Assembly: GCA_916610825.1 (NCBI GenBank)
Contig: OU744447.1
Location: forward strand, 3,646,146-3,710,145
Origin: Haliclystus octoradiatus
Taxonomy: Eukaryota; Cnidaria; Staurozoa; Stauromedusae; Haliclystidae
Reading direction: 5' to 3'
Length of the DNA stretch: 64,000 nucleotides
In this document: positions 11,050-23,024 of the stretch, piece by piece
Layout of the letters: each line of letters starts with the position of its first letter
Numbering within the stretch: position 1 is the first letter of the stretch
Translations under genes and position numbers: made by a program
The notes under the pieces: generated by a model
Databases searched by the model: none
Told to the model about the DNA's origin: nothing
Seen by the model: the letters and a program-made list of their open reading frames with translations, nothing else

Positions 11050-12300
11050 CGAGAAAAATGAAGTTTAAGAATCAGAATATTCAAATTGAGGTTGTACACT
11101 GGGGTAAGAGGAAGATAATCCTGGCTACTCCCCTAGAGTCGTGAGCCAATCATTTGACTGACAAGTGCATTAATATGTATGTATGCACAAGGCAATAGAC
11201 ACAATGGCCCCTTGTTTTACACCAAATCCTGCAGTGGTCGTAATTATTGTCCATGTACAGTAGTTAATTTACGGTAGTTGATTGACCTACAGACATCAGG
11301 ATGGTGGCCATGAAAGTTTGAATCCGGTAAGGATTGTATAACGAATCACCTATAACACTGAAAATGGATGGCACTCAAATATCATGCCTATACTCTGCCG
11401 TTGTATCAAATGCCAGCATTTTTTAACGTAATCCAACAATAGCTGGAGTACATTTGTGATATTGTTAGTCCTGTATATGATTATCTATGAACAATCACAC
11501 AAGTTATGTAATTGTAATATGGAAATGTAATTGAAATCTGACTACATTGGACAGTAGCTATATAAAATGACTGTAGTATACGTATTATATACCCCTGGAT
11601 CTCCGGTAAAAATCAGAGAAGTTAACAATTAAGCGGTAATATCATTTACGTTTTCCGATATCGGGATAGACTCGCTTCTTAAATATCCAGCATTGAACTA
11701 TAAATTTGTTTTGCAGAAAATCTTCAGTATAGCTAATCTTTTAAACAGGATCAAAATGGCGTTCATATGAAGAATTCTTTACTTGATAGAAAGTCAGAAA
11801 TAACCTTCAAATTAAAATTAGCAACACAAAACACAATAATTTTGAAACAAAATGATCAAATAAACATTTATCTATAAAATTCCTGTGTTCAATGTTTATG
11901 TTTGTAGTTCATACAGCAGTTTTATTTTGTTGATAAACACCAAAGCAGCATGTTACGATACGTTAAATTTCAGTATTTTACTGCTTCAATAGCATAAACA
12001 CATAGGATCCTGTATGAGAGTAGCTAAATAATACTTTAAATCTTCTATATGAATAATGTATTCAGACTTAACCAATGCCATTTTCGTTTATTTTCAATCT
12101 ATTATACTCCCTTTTTATAACTTGTCGTAGCTTTTCTCAAATGCCACAGCGTGTTTCTATTGAAAATCCGGCTAGTTCTAGTCTCTACAATGACGTCATT
12201 TTAGGAGAATTTAGATATGATCATCATTTTGAGCCTTTTAAAGTCAAAATAAACAGGTTATTAATTTTGTAAAACAGATAAAAAACGGTTATCCGTGTTA
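11050..12300. other. Region with no recognised feature
   Basis: I read both strands and found no exon with paired splice sites, no RNA gene and no strong repeat. It is AT-rich, with short unremarkable open frames only. Confidence 0.5.
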
Positions 12301-12301
12301 A

Positions 12302-12430
12302 GTACTGTGATAGGAACACTTTGGGTGCTATGAGACACTCAAGAGGTCAAAATCACTCGCCTATCGGTTCGTGATTTTTTAAGCCTCTTTCATGTCTCAT
12401 TACGCACCCAGGGTGTTCGTATCAGAGTAC
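12302..12430. mobile_element. Foldback MITE-like element
   Basis: The left arm starts GTACTGTGATAGGAACACTT and runs through GGGTGCTATGAGACA to AAGAGG. The reverse complement of the right arm reads GTACTCTGATACGAACACCC, then GGGTGCGTAATGAGACA and GAAAGAGG. The loop is short and AT-rich. There is no coding capacity. It belongs to a different family from the other hairpins in the window. Confidence 0.75.
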
Positions 12431-13171
12431 ATAAAATTCAGCACCGTTTTCTATTTGTTAAATATTAGGTAGCCTGGAAAAAAGAGGATTGTTTTCTGAT
12501 CTGATTTATATTTTAAAATAATTAATAAATTTTTGAAGATGATGATGAAACTAATTAAATTTACCCCCATGGACGCTTGATTATTTCAAATACCAATACA
12601 AGTATTAGATACTCTTTTGCCTTGAGTTGAATAACCATTTAAAGTTTATATCTAGCTACTCGTTAGGCAAAAACTGCAAAAAAATTAAAATTAAACTAAA
12701 TTCTGGAGACTTAGCTAACGTGAAAAGAAAAGAAATCAAAACAATGAATTCGAAACATGTACTCCGTGGCTTTTGTTTTGAAATGAGTCCGAAACGAATA
12801 AATCAGTACAGGCTTCGGCGGAGTAAAGGCGCTTCCCATAATGCGCAGATTTGATGCGCAATGGAAAAATTGTACTCGAACCTACTTCGATACCAAATCT
12901 AAACCTCCCTATTCTCTCTATATACTTCACTTATTTAGTTTAGACATGCTAAAAATATTCAATCCCATTCCCATTGAACATGACTATCTATTAGAGATGG
13001 AATGTGAACTTGAAAAAAATGTACCGAATATGAAGACCTGTCGAAATTTGATATCATTGGTAAATCCTGATGTGGTGTAATATTTAGGTCAAAAGGAGCC
13101 AACTCAATGATTTTTCGATTGATGGTATAATTTATTATATACTGTATATTTTATATAGTTGAAAATACTCA

Positions 13172-13318
13172 AAAATTAGACATTCATTTTTCTCCTTAAA
13201 TGTTTACCCCTAAGTGATCATCAGGCGATATAGTAAAGCTTTTAAACTTGAATAAAGTGCCTGATCATCGCTTAGGCGTGAAATCTTAAGTAGCAAAATG
13301 AATGTCTCATTTTAGATT
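13172..13318. mobile_element. Foldback MITE, family shared with 43954-44112 (diverged copy)
   Basis: The ends read TTAGACATTCATTTTTCTCC and, as reverse complement, ATGAGACATTCATTTTGCTA. The inner arm TTTCACGCCTAAGCGATGAT corresponds to TTTCACGCCAAGGCGATCAT in the copy at 43954. The arms here are imperfect, so this is an older copy. Confidence 0.75.
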
Positions 13319-14371
13319 GTTTTGAACTATATTACATGCTCTGCTGTATGGCATTGAGCACTATGACCTTCAGTGAAGACAACTAGCAAAGAAATTTATA
13401 TATTTATTCATTTATTTATATAAATATATATATTATTAATTATTATCCAATACCAGTAAAACAGCGTTCGATGTCAGTTGACAGAGCTGTGAATAAGAAT
13501 AATAAGTCAATGTATAGTCAATGTAAATAATGTGTAGTCTTTGACTTATTTATTTATATTGTATTGTATATGTAAATATATATATGTGACAAAAAGTTGA
13601 GCAATTGTGTGGAAATGTGACTTATGTATGCACTCCTATATTTGTGCGCACACAATAGCCAATGTGATTGGCTTGGATGCGCAATTATTTTATTCCAAAT
13701 TAACATGAACACATTCAATAAAATATTGCCCAATGTTATTTATAAAACTGCAGATACTGTTCTGTCTATACTGTATTCTGTCTATTATTTGTATAGAATA
13801 ATACTATAAATATCATAGCGTATGATGTTGACTGCTAAGCTGTTTTCGTATATCATACTGTATAATAAGAGACAAAGATTAGGCAAAGCCTTTTTCCGTT
13901 AATCGGAGGTTCACTCGTTAATACCGATTTTCAGACGGTACTGTACTATATCAGGTAAGGTATAACACTGTATATGATTTATCCCATTGAATGAAGAAGT
14001 GTCTACAGAATTAATGTCATAGAGGCTCTAACATGAATTGATCTCTTACCATAAGATATAGCGAATCGAAAGTATTCGTATCTAATGAAAATGTTTCTAA
14101 TTTTTCCACTGTCAATTCCTTTAAATTTAACAGAGTGCAGAATACTTCATTATAGAATCTTTCTGGATGCAATATTTCAGCAATTTTCTGGCCATACTAT
14201 AATGCTAATCTCCGCACCCTCCCATTCCATAGTTTCTTGAGATAAATATTTCCAAATAAAAAGTGTAATAAAAATAATTTTCTATTTATTAATTTTTAAA
14301 AAACGAGGTAGAGGTCGCCCTCGTAAAGTAGACCATCCACTATTAGCAAAAAACTGGAGGTTTCAAAAATT

Positions 14372-15825
14372 ATGAGAGCTATTTTACCATCTAGAGCAGC
14401 AGCGGCTCTCTCGCCTGTTGGTTCTAGACTTGCTCATATATATGGTTTGCCAAAAAAACACAAGCCAGTTTTATCCATGCGGCCTATTTTATCTGCAACG
14501 AACTCTTACAATTTTAAATTAGCCAAATGGTTAGATGCAAAACTCAGCCCCTTATCTACGAATGAATATGCTGTCAATGACATCTACAGCTTCACGGGAA
14601 GTATAAAAACAAGTAATATTGCCTCTAATGACGTCCTACTTTCATACGACGTTGAATCATTATTTACGAATGTGCCAGTTGATGAAACAATAGACATTAT
14701 TGTTGAAAAGGCTTTCGCTAATAATTGGTTTAATAATACTTATGACATGGCACGAACAGAATCTAATTTAAAAGAGTTACTTCAAATTGCAACTAAAAAC
14801 CAGCTATTCACGTTTGAAGGAAATCTATACCAGCAAATAGAAGGTGTTGCCAATGGGTTCACTATTAGGCCAGCTCCTGGCTAATTGTTTTTTATTTAAC
14901 ATAGAAGAGACAATGAAAACCAATAGTGCGCTTCCATCACAATACTATCGGTATGTGGACGACACACTTGCAATAATGCCAACAATTGATTGTGCGGAGC
15001 AATTTTTAGAAAAATTGGACAACACACATGCCAACCTACGGTTTACAATGGAAATTCAACAAAATAAAACATTACCGTTTTTGGGTGTATTAGTTAAAAA
15101 CGAAAACGGTAAAATCGAAACTGAAGTGTTTCACAAAAAGACTGATAGTGGCTTACTTCTACACTTCCAGAGTCACGTCGACGAAAAGTATAAAAAGGCC
15201 TTAGTGCAAACTATGTTAAATCGGGCCTCCCGTTTATCATCAAAGGATGAATAGTTTCAAGTGGAATGTGAAAGATTGTGAAAAATATTTTTAAATTTAA
15301 AATATCCTTAATCAGTTATTAATTTTTATACTTCTAGATTAAAAAAGAGTCGGATTGAGCGTGGGCCTGATATGCCCATTGCAAGCAAGATGATGACATG
15401 AACATTGTGCTACCTTTTAAGGATCAAGTTTCTGCTAATTCCATCAAGCGTCAGAAATCGGGAAAAATCTTAGGCCAGTATTTACAAGTAGGAAAATACA
15501 AAATGATAAAATACAAAATGATTTACATGTGTGTGAACCAAAACCGGCTCTCTTGTCTCGTCAATGTGTTGTATATAGTTTCCAGTGTGATTCGTGTGAA
15601 GGGAATTATGTTGGATATACCTGCCGACACTTGCATCAACGCATTGACGAGCACAAGAGAAAAGAGTCTGCTGTTTACGCACATGTAAATCAACAACACG
15701 GAAAATCTGTTTCTGAAAACAGCTCTAAAATTTTGAAAAAATGCAAAGACAAATTGGACTGCCTAATTCATGAAATGCTTGCAATCAGGCGAATCAAGCC
15801 AAACCTCAACACTCAGTCTGATTGA
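14372..15825 (+). mobile_element. Penelope-like retroelement, reverse transcriptase plus GIY-YIG, frameshifted
   Basis: The first frame (14372-14884) has the RT fingers and palm: IYGLPKKHK, RPILSA, and LLSYDVESLFTNVP with the first catalytic aspartate. A frameshift near 14850, at the GxxMGSxLGxLLAN motif, moves the frame to 14844-15254, which carries YRYVDDTLAIM with the second aspartate pair and PFLGV. A degraded linker follows. At 15529-15825 is a GIY-YIG-type nuclease domain (CVVYSFQCDSCEGNYVGYT, then HLHQRIDEH and a C-terminal glutamate helix). The order RT then GIY-YIG is diagnostic of Penelope-like elements with a C-terminal endonuclease. The 5' part is missing and at least one frameshift is present, so it is inactive. 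I saw no clear terminal repeats. Confidence 0.92.
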
Positions 15826-16437
15826 ATCAAATCTCGGCTTTTTCCAGCAGGATATTGAAAAGCTATTGTTCTTGCCTTTGTCTATTATATTCTATTGTTA
15901 TTAACGCATTCTGCTTCTAGCACATTTTATAACTTAACACTTTTAAACCCATGCATTTTAAATAATTTTTCTTTTAAAAAATATATTTCTGAAGATGACA
16001 TAAGCAATGTCAAAAGCTCAATCAACGTCTATTTTATCCTGAAAAGCCTCTTTTCAAGGTACTAAAGTTACTATGGTTTTCAGCAGAGCATACTTAAAAA
16101 AAGTTAATCTTTCTGAAAGTTTCACTAGGAAATAAAAGCGAAGGTATTGATTCGATATCTCTTTTTGAAATTTAACAATTCCAGCACATTTTGTGATTTT
16201 GGAGTTCTGTTACTATTCACATCATATTTATTTACTTATTGAAATGTATATCATTTTAAAAACAATAAGAAAATTTAACTCTTTGATGTTCTCTATCTCC
16301 CCAAAACTTGTTCAAGATGCTCATGTGTTTCTATCGCACAAAAAGCTACGTTCAATGTAACCCGGAATGGCCTCAAAAATCGGAATTGTCAAACTTTCAT
16401 TTAATAATGTATCAATATATAAGAATGTTTGTTTATG
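15826..16437. other. Region downstream of the Penelope-like element
   Basis: No gene was recognised on the plus strand. At 15989-16017 the plus strand reads CTGAAGATGACATAAGCAAT and then GTCAAAAGC: a CUGANGA box, a GACAT/ATGTC stem, and AAAA in place of GAAA. It may be the decayed hammerhead-like tail of the Penelope-like element, because such elements are known to carry hammerhead motifs. Confidence 0.35.
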
Positions 16438-16865
16438 TTAATTTATGCATGGCATAGGCTGCAAAGCTGTTATATTTGTTTGATGCTCTTTAAAGCCCTG
16501 TAGAAATCTACAATCGTTCGGTTTTGAAATCTCTCCACTAAGAAGGCAATATCAAAGAAAGTGTCATATACTATTATTTCGTTTTCGAATTTCTGTTTTC
16601 AACCTTGAATAGATGTCTTTCCTTTGCAAAGAGATATTGAGATTGAGATCACAATTTCAAATTATAAAATTCGTTTGAAAATAACGTTTTTGATACGTTA
16701 TAATTTTTGAATGATCTGAATGTTAAAATGTTGATAATTTGAATAACCGTTGCTTCTCCGATGTTTAACAAGATATATTGACTGGATGTTGTTTTCTGTC
16801 CCTGAACGCAAGTTATCCAGACGCGGGAACATAATAAATATAATATAAGGACTATGTAAACTTAC

Positions 16866-19800
16866 AGTTGAATAAATTCTTGTTTAGGCATAGAGGTGGA
16901 TTGCATCTGGATTTTGTAGTTGAAGTCGAAGACTCTGTAAGAAATTCTGTAGTAAATTGTAACTTTTGTAACAATGTGTGCTTCTCCAAGATCAATTTGA
17001 AACCAATGAGGACTGGAGAAGTTAAATTGTGTATGGAAGCAGCCATTATGCGTACAACTTTGCCCTATATTTCCATCGAGTGCTTTTTGGCATCCATAAA
17101 GTTCATCATCAGATAAAATGGAGCTAGATGTACAATTTTTACCAACGGGGGAAATTTCTATAAAATAAACAATCATGATTCGTTTACATTTTCTATTCTA
17201 AAATGAAAGCTTATATATGCTATCTACACAAAATATCTTACATGATTATTGCCTAGAGTCTCCAGATTGAATCTTCAATCTCATCCCTTTCAGACAAGAC
17301 CGCCTTTTTTTCTTGCAAAATGAAATCTCAAAGTCCATTCAAAATTGGAAATTCAAATCAAAACGAAGACGCCATATGATGCGAGTTGTTATCTATGTCC
17401 ACAAAGGATCATACGGGACAGGGTCCTACTGCGCATGACGCCATGGATCCTGTTGCATATTCTTCTTATCCTCCAGCATAGAGAGATAATGGCTGGGTAT
17501 TATTTACTTACTATATCAAGTATTTCATCCATTTTGGGTCATATTATATTCATGCACCCCTGATCCTGTACATCTTCCTTCGAAATAAAATGGTCACTGT
17601 GATTTGATAATTACGTATTGAATTAAATGGGAAATTAGCGGTAGAACAATCTTGCAGACGTATTCTCCGTTAACATCGATAATTTGTTTGTGCAAAATAT
17701 CCGCAAAATACCTTTCAAGTATATAGTCTGTTCCCTTTCTGCTGCCCTTTGCGTATCTACTCACATAAAATTCTTCACAATAACGAGTCACTCCTTATTG
17801 CAAATGCGGCGATGTGAATTTACCCAATTAATATAAAATGAATGAGAATCCATTATTTTACTATCACTTACCTGAAGGCTGAAGAGATAACGGATATTTC
17901 ATCTATAAAATAATTGAATGAAATGGTAAATATCGTTTGTGAGAACAGACCAAAGTCAATGCCTTATTACAAAACTAGTACCTGGTAGCTAATGATCCCC
18001 CACTGACTTTGCATCACATTTGGTTGTTGTTCAAAACCAAATGGTAATTCGAGATTATGTGTTGACTTTACTAAACAGAATAAATTCGTTGAAACGCCGG
18101 TACATTCTTTCAAGGACCCTTGGTAAGCAGTGTCGAATAGCTAAAGGTCATTTTCGATATTTTACATCTTTAGACGCTATATGCTTTGATATTGGTAAGC
18201 CTGCTAGAAGATAGCCTGCGGTACAGACCGCGATTCATTCACAAAAGTATAGGGTCTGTGTGAATTGCTCGGTTTCTCTGTCCGGGCCTCGTACCAGAAT
18301 GAGATTGATGTCACGTAATTATGCAAGATTAAAGTGATTCTCCACGGGATTCTCACATTACTTTGTTCACTTCAGTTGACATGATTGCAATAAGTTCTAT
18401 TTTAGGCTCCATAGCTATGACAATTAATTGATCTAACAGAGGTTATGAATTAATAATCTAAGAACAATTGATTTACCATGCATCGATCAAAAACTTCCGC
18501 TCTACGTTTTCGTAGAGTGGCAGGACAGAGAACTGTGCAAATCACACAGACCATATTCTTTTGTGAATGAATCGCGGTCTGTAACGCAGACTAGCTAGAA
18601 GATGCCTGTATTCCGTTTACTACTTCCGTTTAACACCCTTGGGAAGTTTTCATTATTTTCGTGCTGCTAGTATGTGCTGGTGATAAATACTGCCATCGAG
18701 GGGATGAAGCCTTTGCGGATATATCAAATTTGGAGAAAGTTGTCGATGAAATATTCATTACCCGATGACGCCTTTTCGAATCATGTTGAACACGTACTTC
18801 AGGTTTTGTTACGATGTGGTGAAAAAGGTATTACTTTCAACCCTGATAAATTTACATTTGCTTATGACGAAGTGGAATATTTTGGATATGCTGTAGGCAA
18901 TGACGGTGTTACCGTTCACCCAATAAGCTAGAAGCAATTAAGAACTTCCCTGTCCCCACAAATATCACAGAACTTACATTTCTAATGGGATTAGTTAACT
19001 AATTGGGGCATTTTTTCCAAGACATTGCTACTCAATACGAACCTCTACGAAGTTTATTACGTATTACTAATGAATATATATGGTCGTCGATTCATCAGAC
19101 TGCTTTCGAAAATGTAAAACTTTTATTAGCCTCATCACCTATTTTAAATCCTTTTGACGTAGCTTTACCTACTAGTTTACACACAGATGTATCTAGATCA
19201 CGATGTCTTGGCTGGAGTCTATTGAACAACACAAGGACAGTCCATGGCATCTTGTGGATTGCGGTTCTCGGTTCTCGGTATCTTTCTGATACTGAGTCAC
19301 GGTATGGTACTATAGAATTGTAGTTATTGGCTGTTGGTTGGGCATGCAAAAAATGCCAACTTTACTTATTATGTTTATCAAATTCTACTGTTGTTACTGA
19401 TCACAAGCGATTAGATCCTGTACTTGATAGTTATACTTTGGATATTGTTGAAAATACTCGCTTTCAGAGACTAAAAAACAGTTGCCTTGTTATTCATTAG
19501 CTACCACATGGAAAAATGGTAAAGAACATTGTATTCCGGATGCACTTTTACGCAACCTTGTCTCTAAACCCTGCAAGGAAAATCTATCAGGTGAAGACGC
19601 ATTTAACTGACCCATTATTATCAGAATTAGTAGCTGCTGCTAATTCTGATGTATAGAATATCAAGAGTTATTTAAATTATTATTGAACGATTCCCTAGTA
19701 ATATAGAAAGGGTATCTTCTACATTACGACATTATTTTAAGCTAAAAGTTCAACATTCACTCAATGATGGTTTAGTATTACGTTGATGTCGTATAACTAT

Positions 19801-21853
19801 ACCTCGTAAAATGAGAAAACATTTTTTAAATCGTCTACATGATTTGCATCAAGGCTTTCTCCAAACCAAACAACGTGCCAAGGCAACCGTATTTTGGCCT
19901 GGTATTACGTTTGATATGGGCACATTAAACTACAGAATGCCTATCGAGTTTTGTCTAACTTCTAGCAAAACACGTGGACATATCTTCAGATTATATTTAC
20001 CACCAGCAAAGAAATATATTCGTCATAATTATTTTGTTACTAGAACAATTAAAAAGTGGAAACCATTTCCTGAAGATCTGATTTTTCGAAATCAATTTAT
20101 GCCTTGAAAAGCAAACTTCTTAAACATTTAGATTTGTTATAAAAAGATAACTAATACTGTTTTGCCTTGTTCTATTTGTCAAGAAAATTTAGCATCACAA
20201 ACTAAGGAAACTTTTCAATGTGATCCTTCAACAACAACACCCTTTGAAGATGTATCTGCCGATTTATTTCAGCATAATGGCAAACATTTCATGGTTTATG
20301 TGGTTGGCCAAGTGTTTGTCGCTATGGAAACTGCGATGCAACATCATATTTTGTCAATCCAAGATTTGCGAAAAATATTTTCTGATACAGGTGTACCGGT
20401 TCGTTTTAGGCCTGATAATGGGCCGCAAATCCAATCACGTGAGTTTGGTAAATTTTGAAAAGACTGGTATGTCAATTATGATCCTTCTGCTCCTCATTGT
20501 CCACAGAGTAATGATCTCACAAAAGCCGTGAAAAATATGTTCTGATACTGGTGTATCGGTTGGGTTTAGGTCTGATAATGGGCTGCAAATCCAATCACGC
20601 GAGTTTGGAAAATTAAAAAAAAACTGGTATGTCAATTATGATCCTTCTGCTCCGCATTATCCACAGAGTAATGATCTCGCAAAAGCCGCGAAAAGATTTT
20701 CTGATACTGGTGTACCGGTTGGTTTTAGGTCGGATAATGGGCCGGAAATCCAATCACGTGAGTTTGTTAAATTTTTAAAAACTGGTATGTCAATTATGAT
20801 CCTTCTGCTTCGCATTATCCACAGAGTGATGGTTACGCAGAAGCCGCGAAAACTATTTTCTGGTAGTGGTGTACCGGTTCGATTTAGGTCTGATTATGGG
20901 TCGCAAATTTAATCACGGGAGCTTGTTAAATTTTTAAAAGACTGGTATGTCGATTATGATCCTTCTGCTCCGCGTTATCCACAGAGTAATGATCTCGCAC
21001 AAGCCGCTGTAAAGGCGTTGAAAGCCTTGATTATCGAATCGTTTAAACTTTTGACGAGGACAGTTATCATGCTGGTTTACTAGAATGGCGTAACGGGCCT
21101 AAATTTCATGGTGTATCACTGGCTCAAATTTTATACGGCACCAACTTACGATCATGAAAACCTGTAAATAAATCAACATTTGATGCTAGATTGCAAGCAT
21201 AGACCTCACCAAAAGATGCTAGTTCTTCTTTGCATGAAAAAGTAGTTTAAAAGGTTAGTCTGTTAGTGGATTAGATTCATCCAAACATTACAATACCACT
21301 GTATGAATCCCTAATTAAACATACCGAATTGCGGGCAAACATTACTCAAACAGATTTTCAATAAGTATATACACATATATATATATTATTAGATATTATC
21401 TAATAGCAAAAAATAGTGCTCGATATCATTTGACAGAGCAAAATATAATAAAAGGAGTCAAAGACTACACATTCATAATTGTTACTAATAGTTTCATGCT
21501 TACGCAATCATCAGACAAACAACCAACGTACAGGATATCATGGTTGCTTTACTTACTAATGAAAATGACTTGTCGGTTTGATAAAATCTGGGATAATCAT
21601 TGATAGTTCTTGACGTAAAATCTTTATAAATGTGAGGTCTTTGAATGAAACTCACTTCAAACAGCATACAGATTAGATACGTAAAAGCCGTTAGATCAAT
21701 TGACATCATATTGCAGCATGCCTCTTTATTGCAAAGTTGTGCACACTTATACAAATCATTTACATTCGCTGATTTGATATGATTTCCATAATATTCTGGA
21801 TTTACGACGGGATTTACGATTGTAAGAGAATTTTTCATTTCGTCTCCAGACAT
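16866..21853 (-). CDS. PAN-domain plus F-type lectin gene, copy 2 (three exons joined by phase)
   Basis: Exon 1 (21853-21557) starts at ATG 21853 and encodes 99 residues with a PAN-like pattern CAQLCNKEACCN and CMLFEV, ending at TTA|GTAAGT in phase 0. Exon 2 (17902-17872) is 31 nt, flanked by TTATAG and CAG|GTAAGT, phase 0 to 1, encoding MKYPLSLQPS. Exon 3 (17157-16866, 292 nt) fits phase 1 and encodes an F-type lectin (fucolectin/tachylectin-4-like) segment: ALDGN, HWFQIDLGEAHIVTKVTIYY; it ends at CAACT|GTAAGT in phase 2. A possible last exon at 16537-16438 (32 codons then stop) fits phase 2 but lacks a typical lectin C-terminus. F-type lectins bind fucose-containing glycans; PAN domains mediate adhesion. 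No signal peptide is visible. The first intron contains a plus-strand Ty3/gypsy remnant. Confidence 0.75.
18213..18594. mobile_element. hAT-like MITE inserted in the gypsy reverse transcriptase
   Basis: A 382-bp element with about 70-bp imperfect terminal inverted repeats. The left end contains TACAGACCGCGATTCATTCA, and the reverse complement of the right end has the same 20 bases, followed by CAAAAG and GGTCTGTGTGA in both. It is flanked by the direct repeat CTAGAAGAT (18204-18212 and 18595-18603). Eight to nine bp suits hAT-type insertion. The gypsy reading resumes after the second repeat, which confirms a clean insertion. Confidence 0.85.
19925..20150 (+). mobile_element. LINE 3' fragment inside the gypsy remnant
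   Basis: Between the zinc-finger-like linker and the integrase core of the gypsy element, the frame reads TRGHIFRLYLPPAK, RHNYFVTRTIKKWKPFPEDL. This is the typical C-terminus of a non-LTR ORF2 (TRGHxxRL ... RxIxxWNxLPEDL), followed by a frameshifted FKSKLLKHL-like end. The same TRGH motif appears as RGHTYRL near 41360. Confidence 0.7.
20373..21010 (+). repeat. Four tandem copies of the gypsy integrase catalytic segment
   Basis: A unit of about 160 bp starts near TTTTCTGATACAGGTGTACC and contains the codons for RPDNGPQIQSREF and DWYVNYDPSAP. It is repeated at about 20373, 20530, 20690 and 20850. The units differ by scattered substitutions and one-base indels. Only the first continues in frame from the integrase core. 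The duplication therefore arose within the element, either before or after it died. Confidence 0.85.
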
Positions 21854-22035
21854 GGTCTTTTATTGAATCAATTGTATATATGTTTTTCTCCGTACAGTAT
21901 ATATCAAAATTGCATACGACACTGTGGTTTCTTCAGTTCAATTGTAGTATATAGTATATTATTCGTGTCTTGACTGATTTATATAGCAGTGTTGTTGCTA
22001 TAGTAATGGAATATAACATTGTCGAGCAGCTGGTT

Positions 22036-23024
22036 CTTGTTCGTTGAGATGCGAGAACGCTTGCAAAAATAAGGGTGGATGCGGCAAACCAACAAGCAAC
22101 TAGCAACTAAATACGATTTCTTCGTAGAACTCAAAGATTTCATATAAAATTTCTGTTGAAATAGTCAAAATTCAGAACTACTTGTTAATCATATACAGTA
22201 AGACTTCATGGAGCTTTTTAATTAACATCAAATTCAATACAAATGAGAAAAAAGGGAAGAGTAGTGATCGTCCGTGATAATTCACCGAGCATCTATTATG
22301 CATGTAGTGACCAGTCCTGCACGCTTCGTATTTTCGGGCCGAGCATTTAACTATGGCAAAAGATAAAAATTTGTTAATATTTATAAATTTGAAGTTACAC
22401 TTCGATTCTCATTGATATATCATATACTTTTATATTATCTCTTAATGGTACTAAATTGAAAAATAATGCCATGAGAGATTGTTCTCTCGATTCGACAGCT
22501 GCGTCACAGGATCTTTGCTTTTTCATTGTTAGCACTCGCCAAATGCCATACCGTGATAGCTGTTTGAAATCAATTTTCTTCATGGACATAATAGCATGGA
22601 GGCAGCCCTGATTTTTCAAGGAATCCGTCGAGCTAGGTCCATCATGGAGAAATCTCTGTTGCAATTGTCACGAATATTTTATTTATTTCAATACTTAATA
22701 TAACAAAAAGAGAACACGAAGTATATAAACAGCTAATAATGATTTACAGATTTTAAAATTGAAGAAAATATTTATGAAAAGCAAAAAGATTGTCTATTCA
22801 AGAAAAAAGCTATTAGTGGTTGGTTGTTATTTGCTAGTTGATTTCCCACTCGCACCTGGAATAAACAAATGCAAACGAGAACAATTTACAACCAGTACCG
22901 TCACTAATAAACAAGAAACACGCACTGTGAAAAATGGAAAAATATTGCTTCCCTACATGCTATTGTTAGTTCATTTTATGAGACGTATTTTAATAATGTT
23001 TTTGAATAGAGTTTACCACACCCA
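22036..23024. other. Upstream region of copy 2, no supported gene
   Basis: This stretch separates two blocks of the segmental duplication and has no match in copy 1. A minus-strand open frame at 22664-22395 and a plus-strand frame at 22759-23028 show no family I recognise and no paired splice sites. Short (CT)n at about 23047 and (GT)n at about 23415 follow. Confidence 0.45.

Larger units (their letters stand above)
18020..21240 (+). mobile_element. Ty3/gypsy pol remnant, multiply frameshifted and interrupted
   Basis: Domains in order: the start of the reverse transcriptase near 18020 (a PKPNGxIR/CVDxTxLN-like segment spread over frames, then RYFTSLDA); after an inserted MITE, AGDKY and RGDEAF, then KVVDEI at about 18750, where the usual DD pair has become DE; the thumb (ITFNPDKF, VEYFGYAV, to 18931); the connection and RNase H (PLRSLL, TDVSRS, SRYLSDTESRYGTIEL, 19003-19323); a histidine/zinc-finger-like linker (HDLHQGFLQTKQRAK, 19811); and the integrase core (PSTTTPFEDVSADLF at about 20225, then RPDNGPQIQSREF). 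Stops and frameshifts occur in every domain. No LTR, gag or primer-binding site is seen, so both ends are missing. It lies antisense in intron 1 of the PAN-lectin gene. Confidence 0.9.

Noticed and set aside
12627..13080. Three overlapping frames on both strands near a GC-richer patch
   Set aside because: The frames contradict each other, and the patch shares a short TAAACCTCCCTATT-type phrase with 46170 and 48825, so it is more likely a dispersed repeat than a gene.
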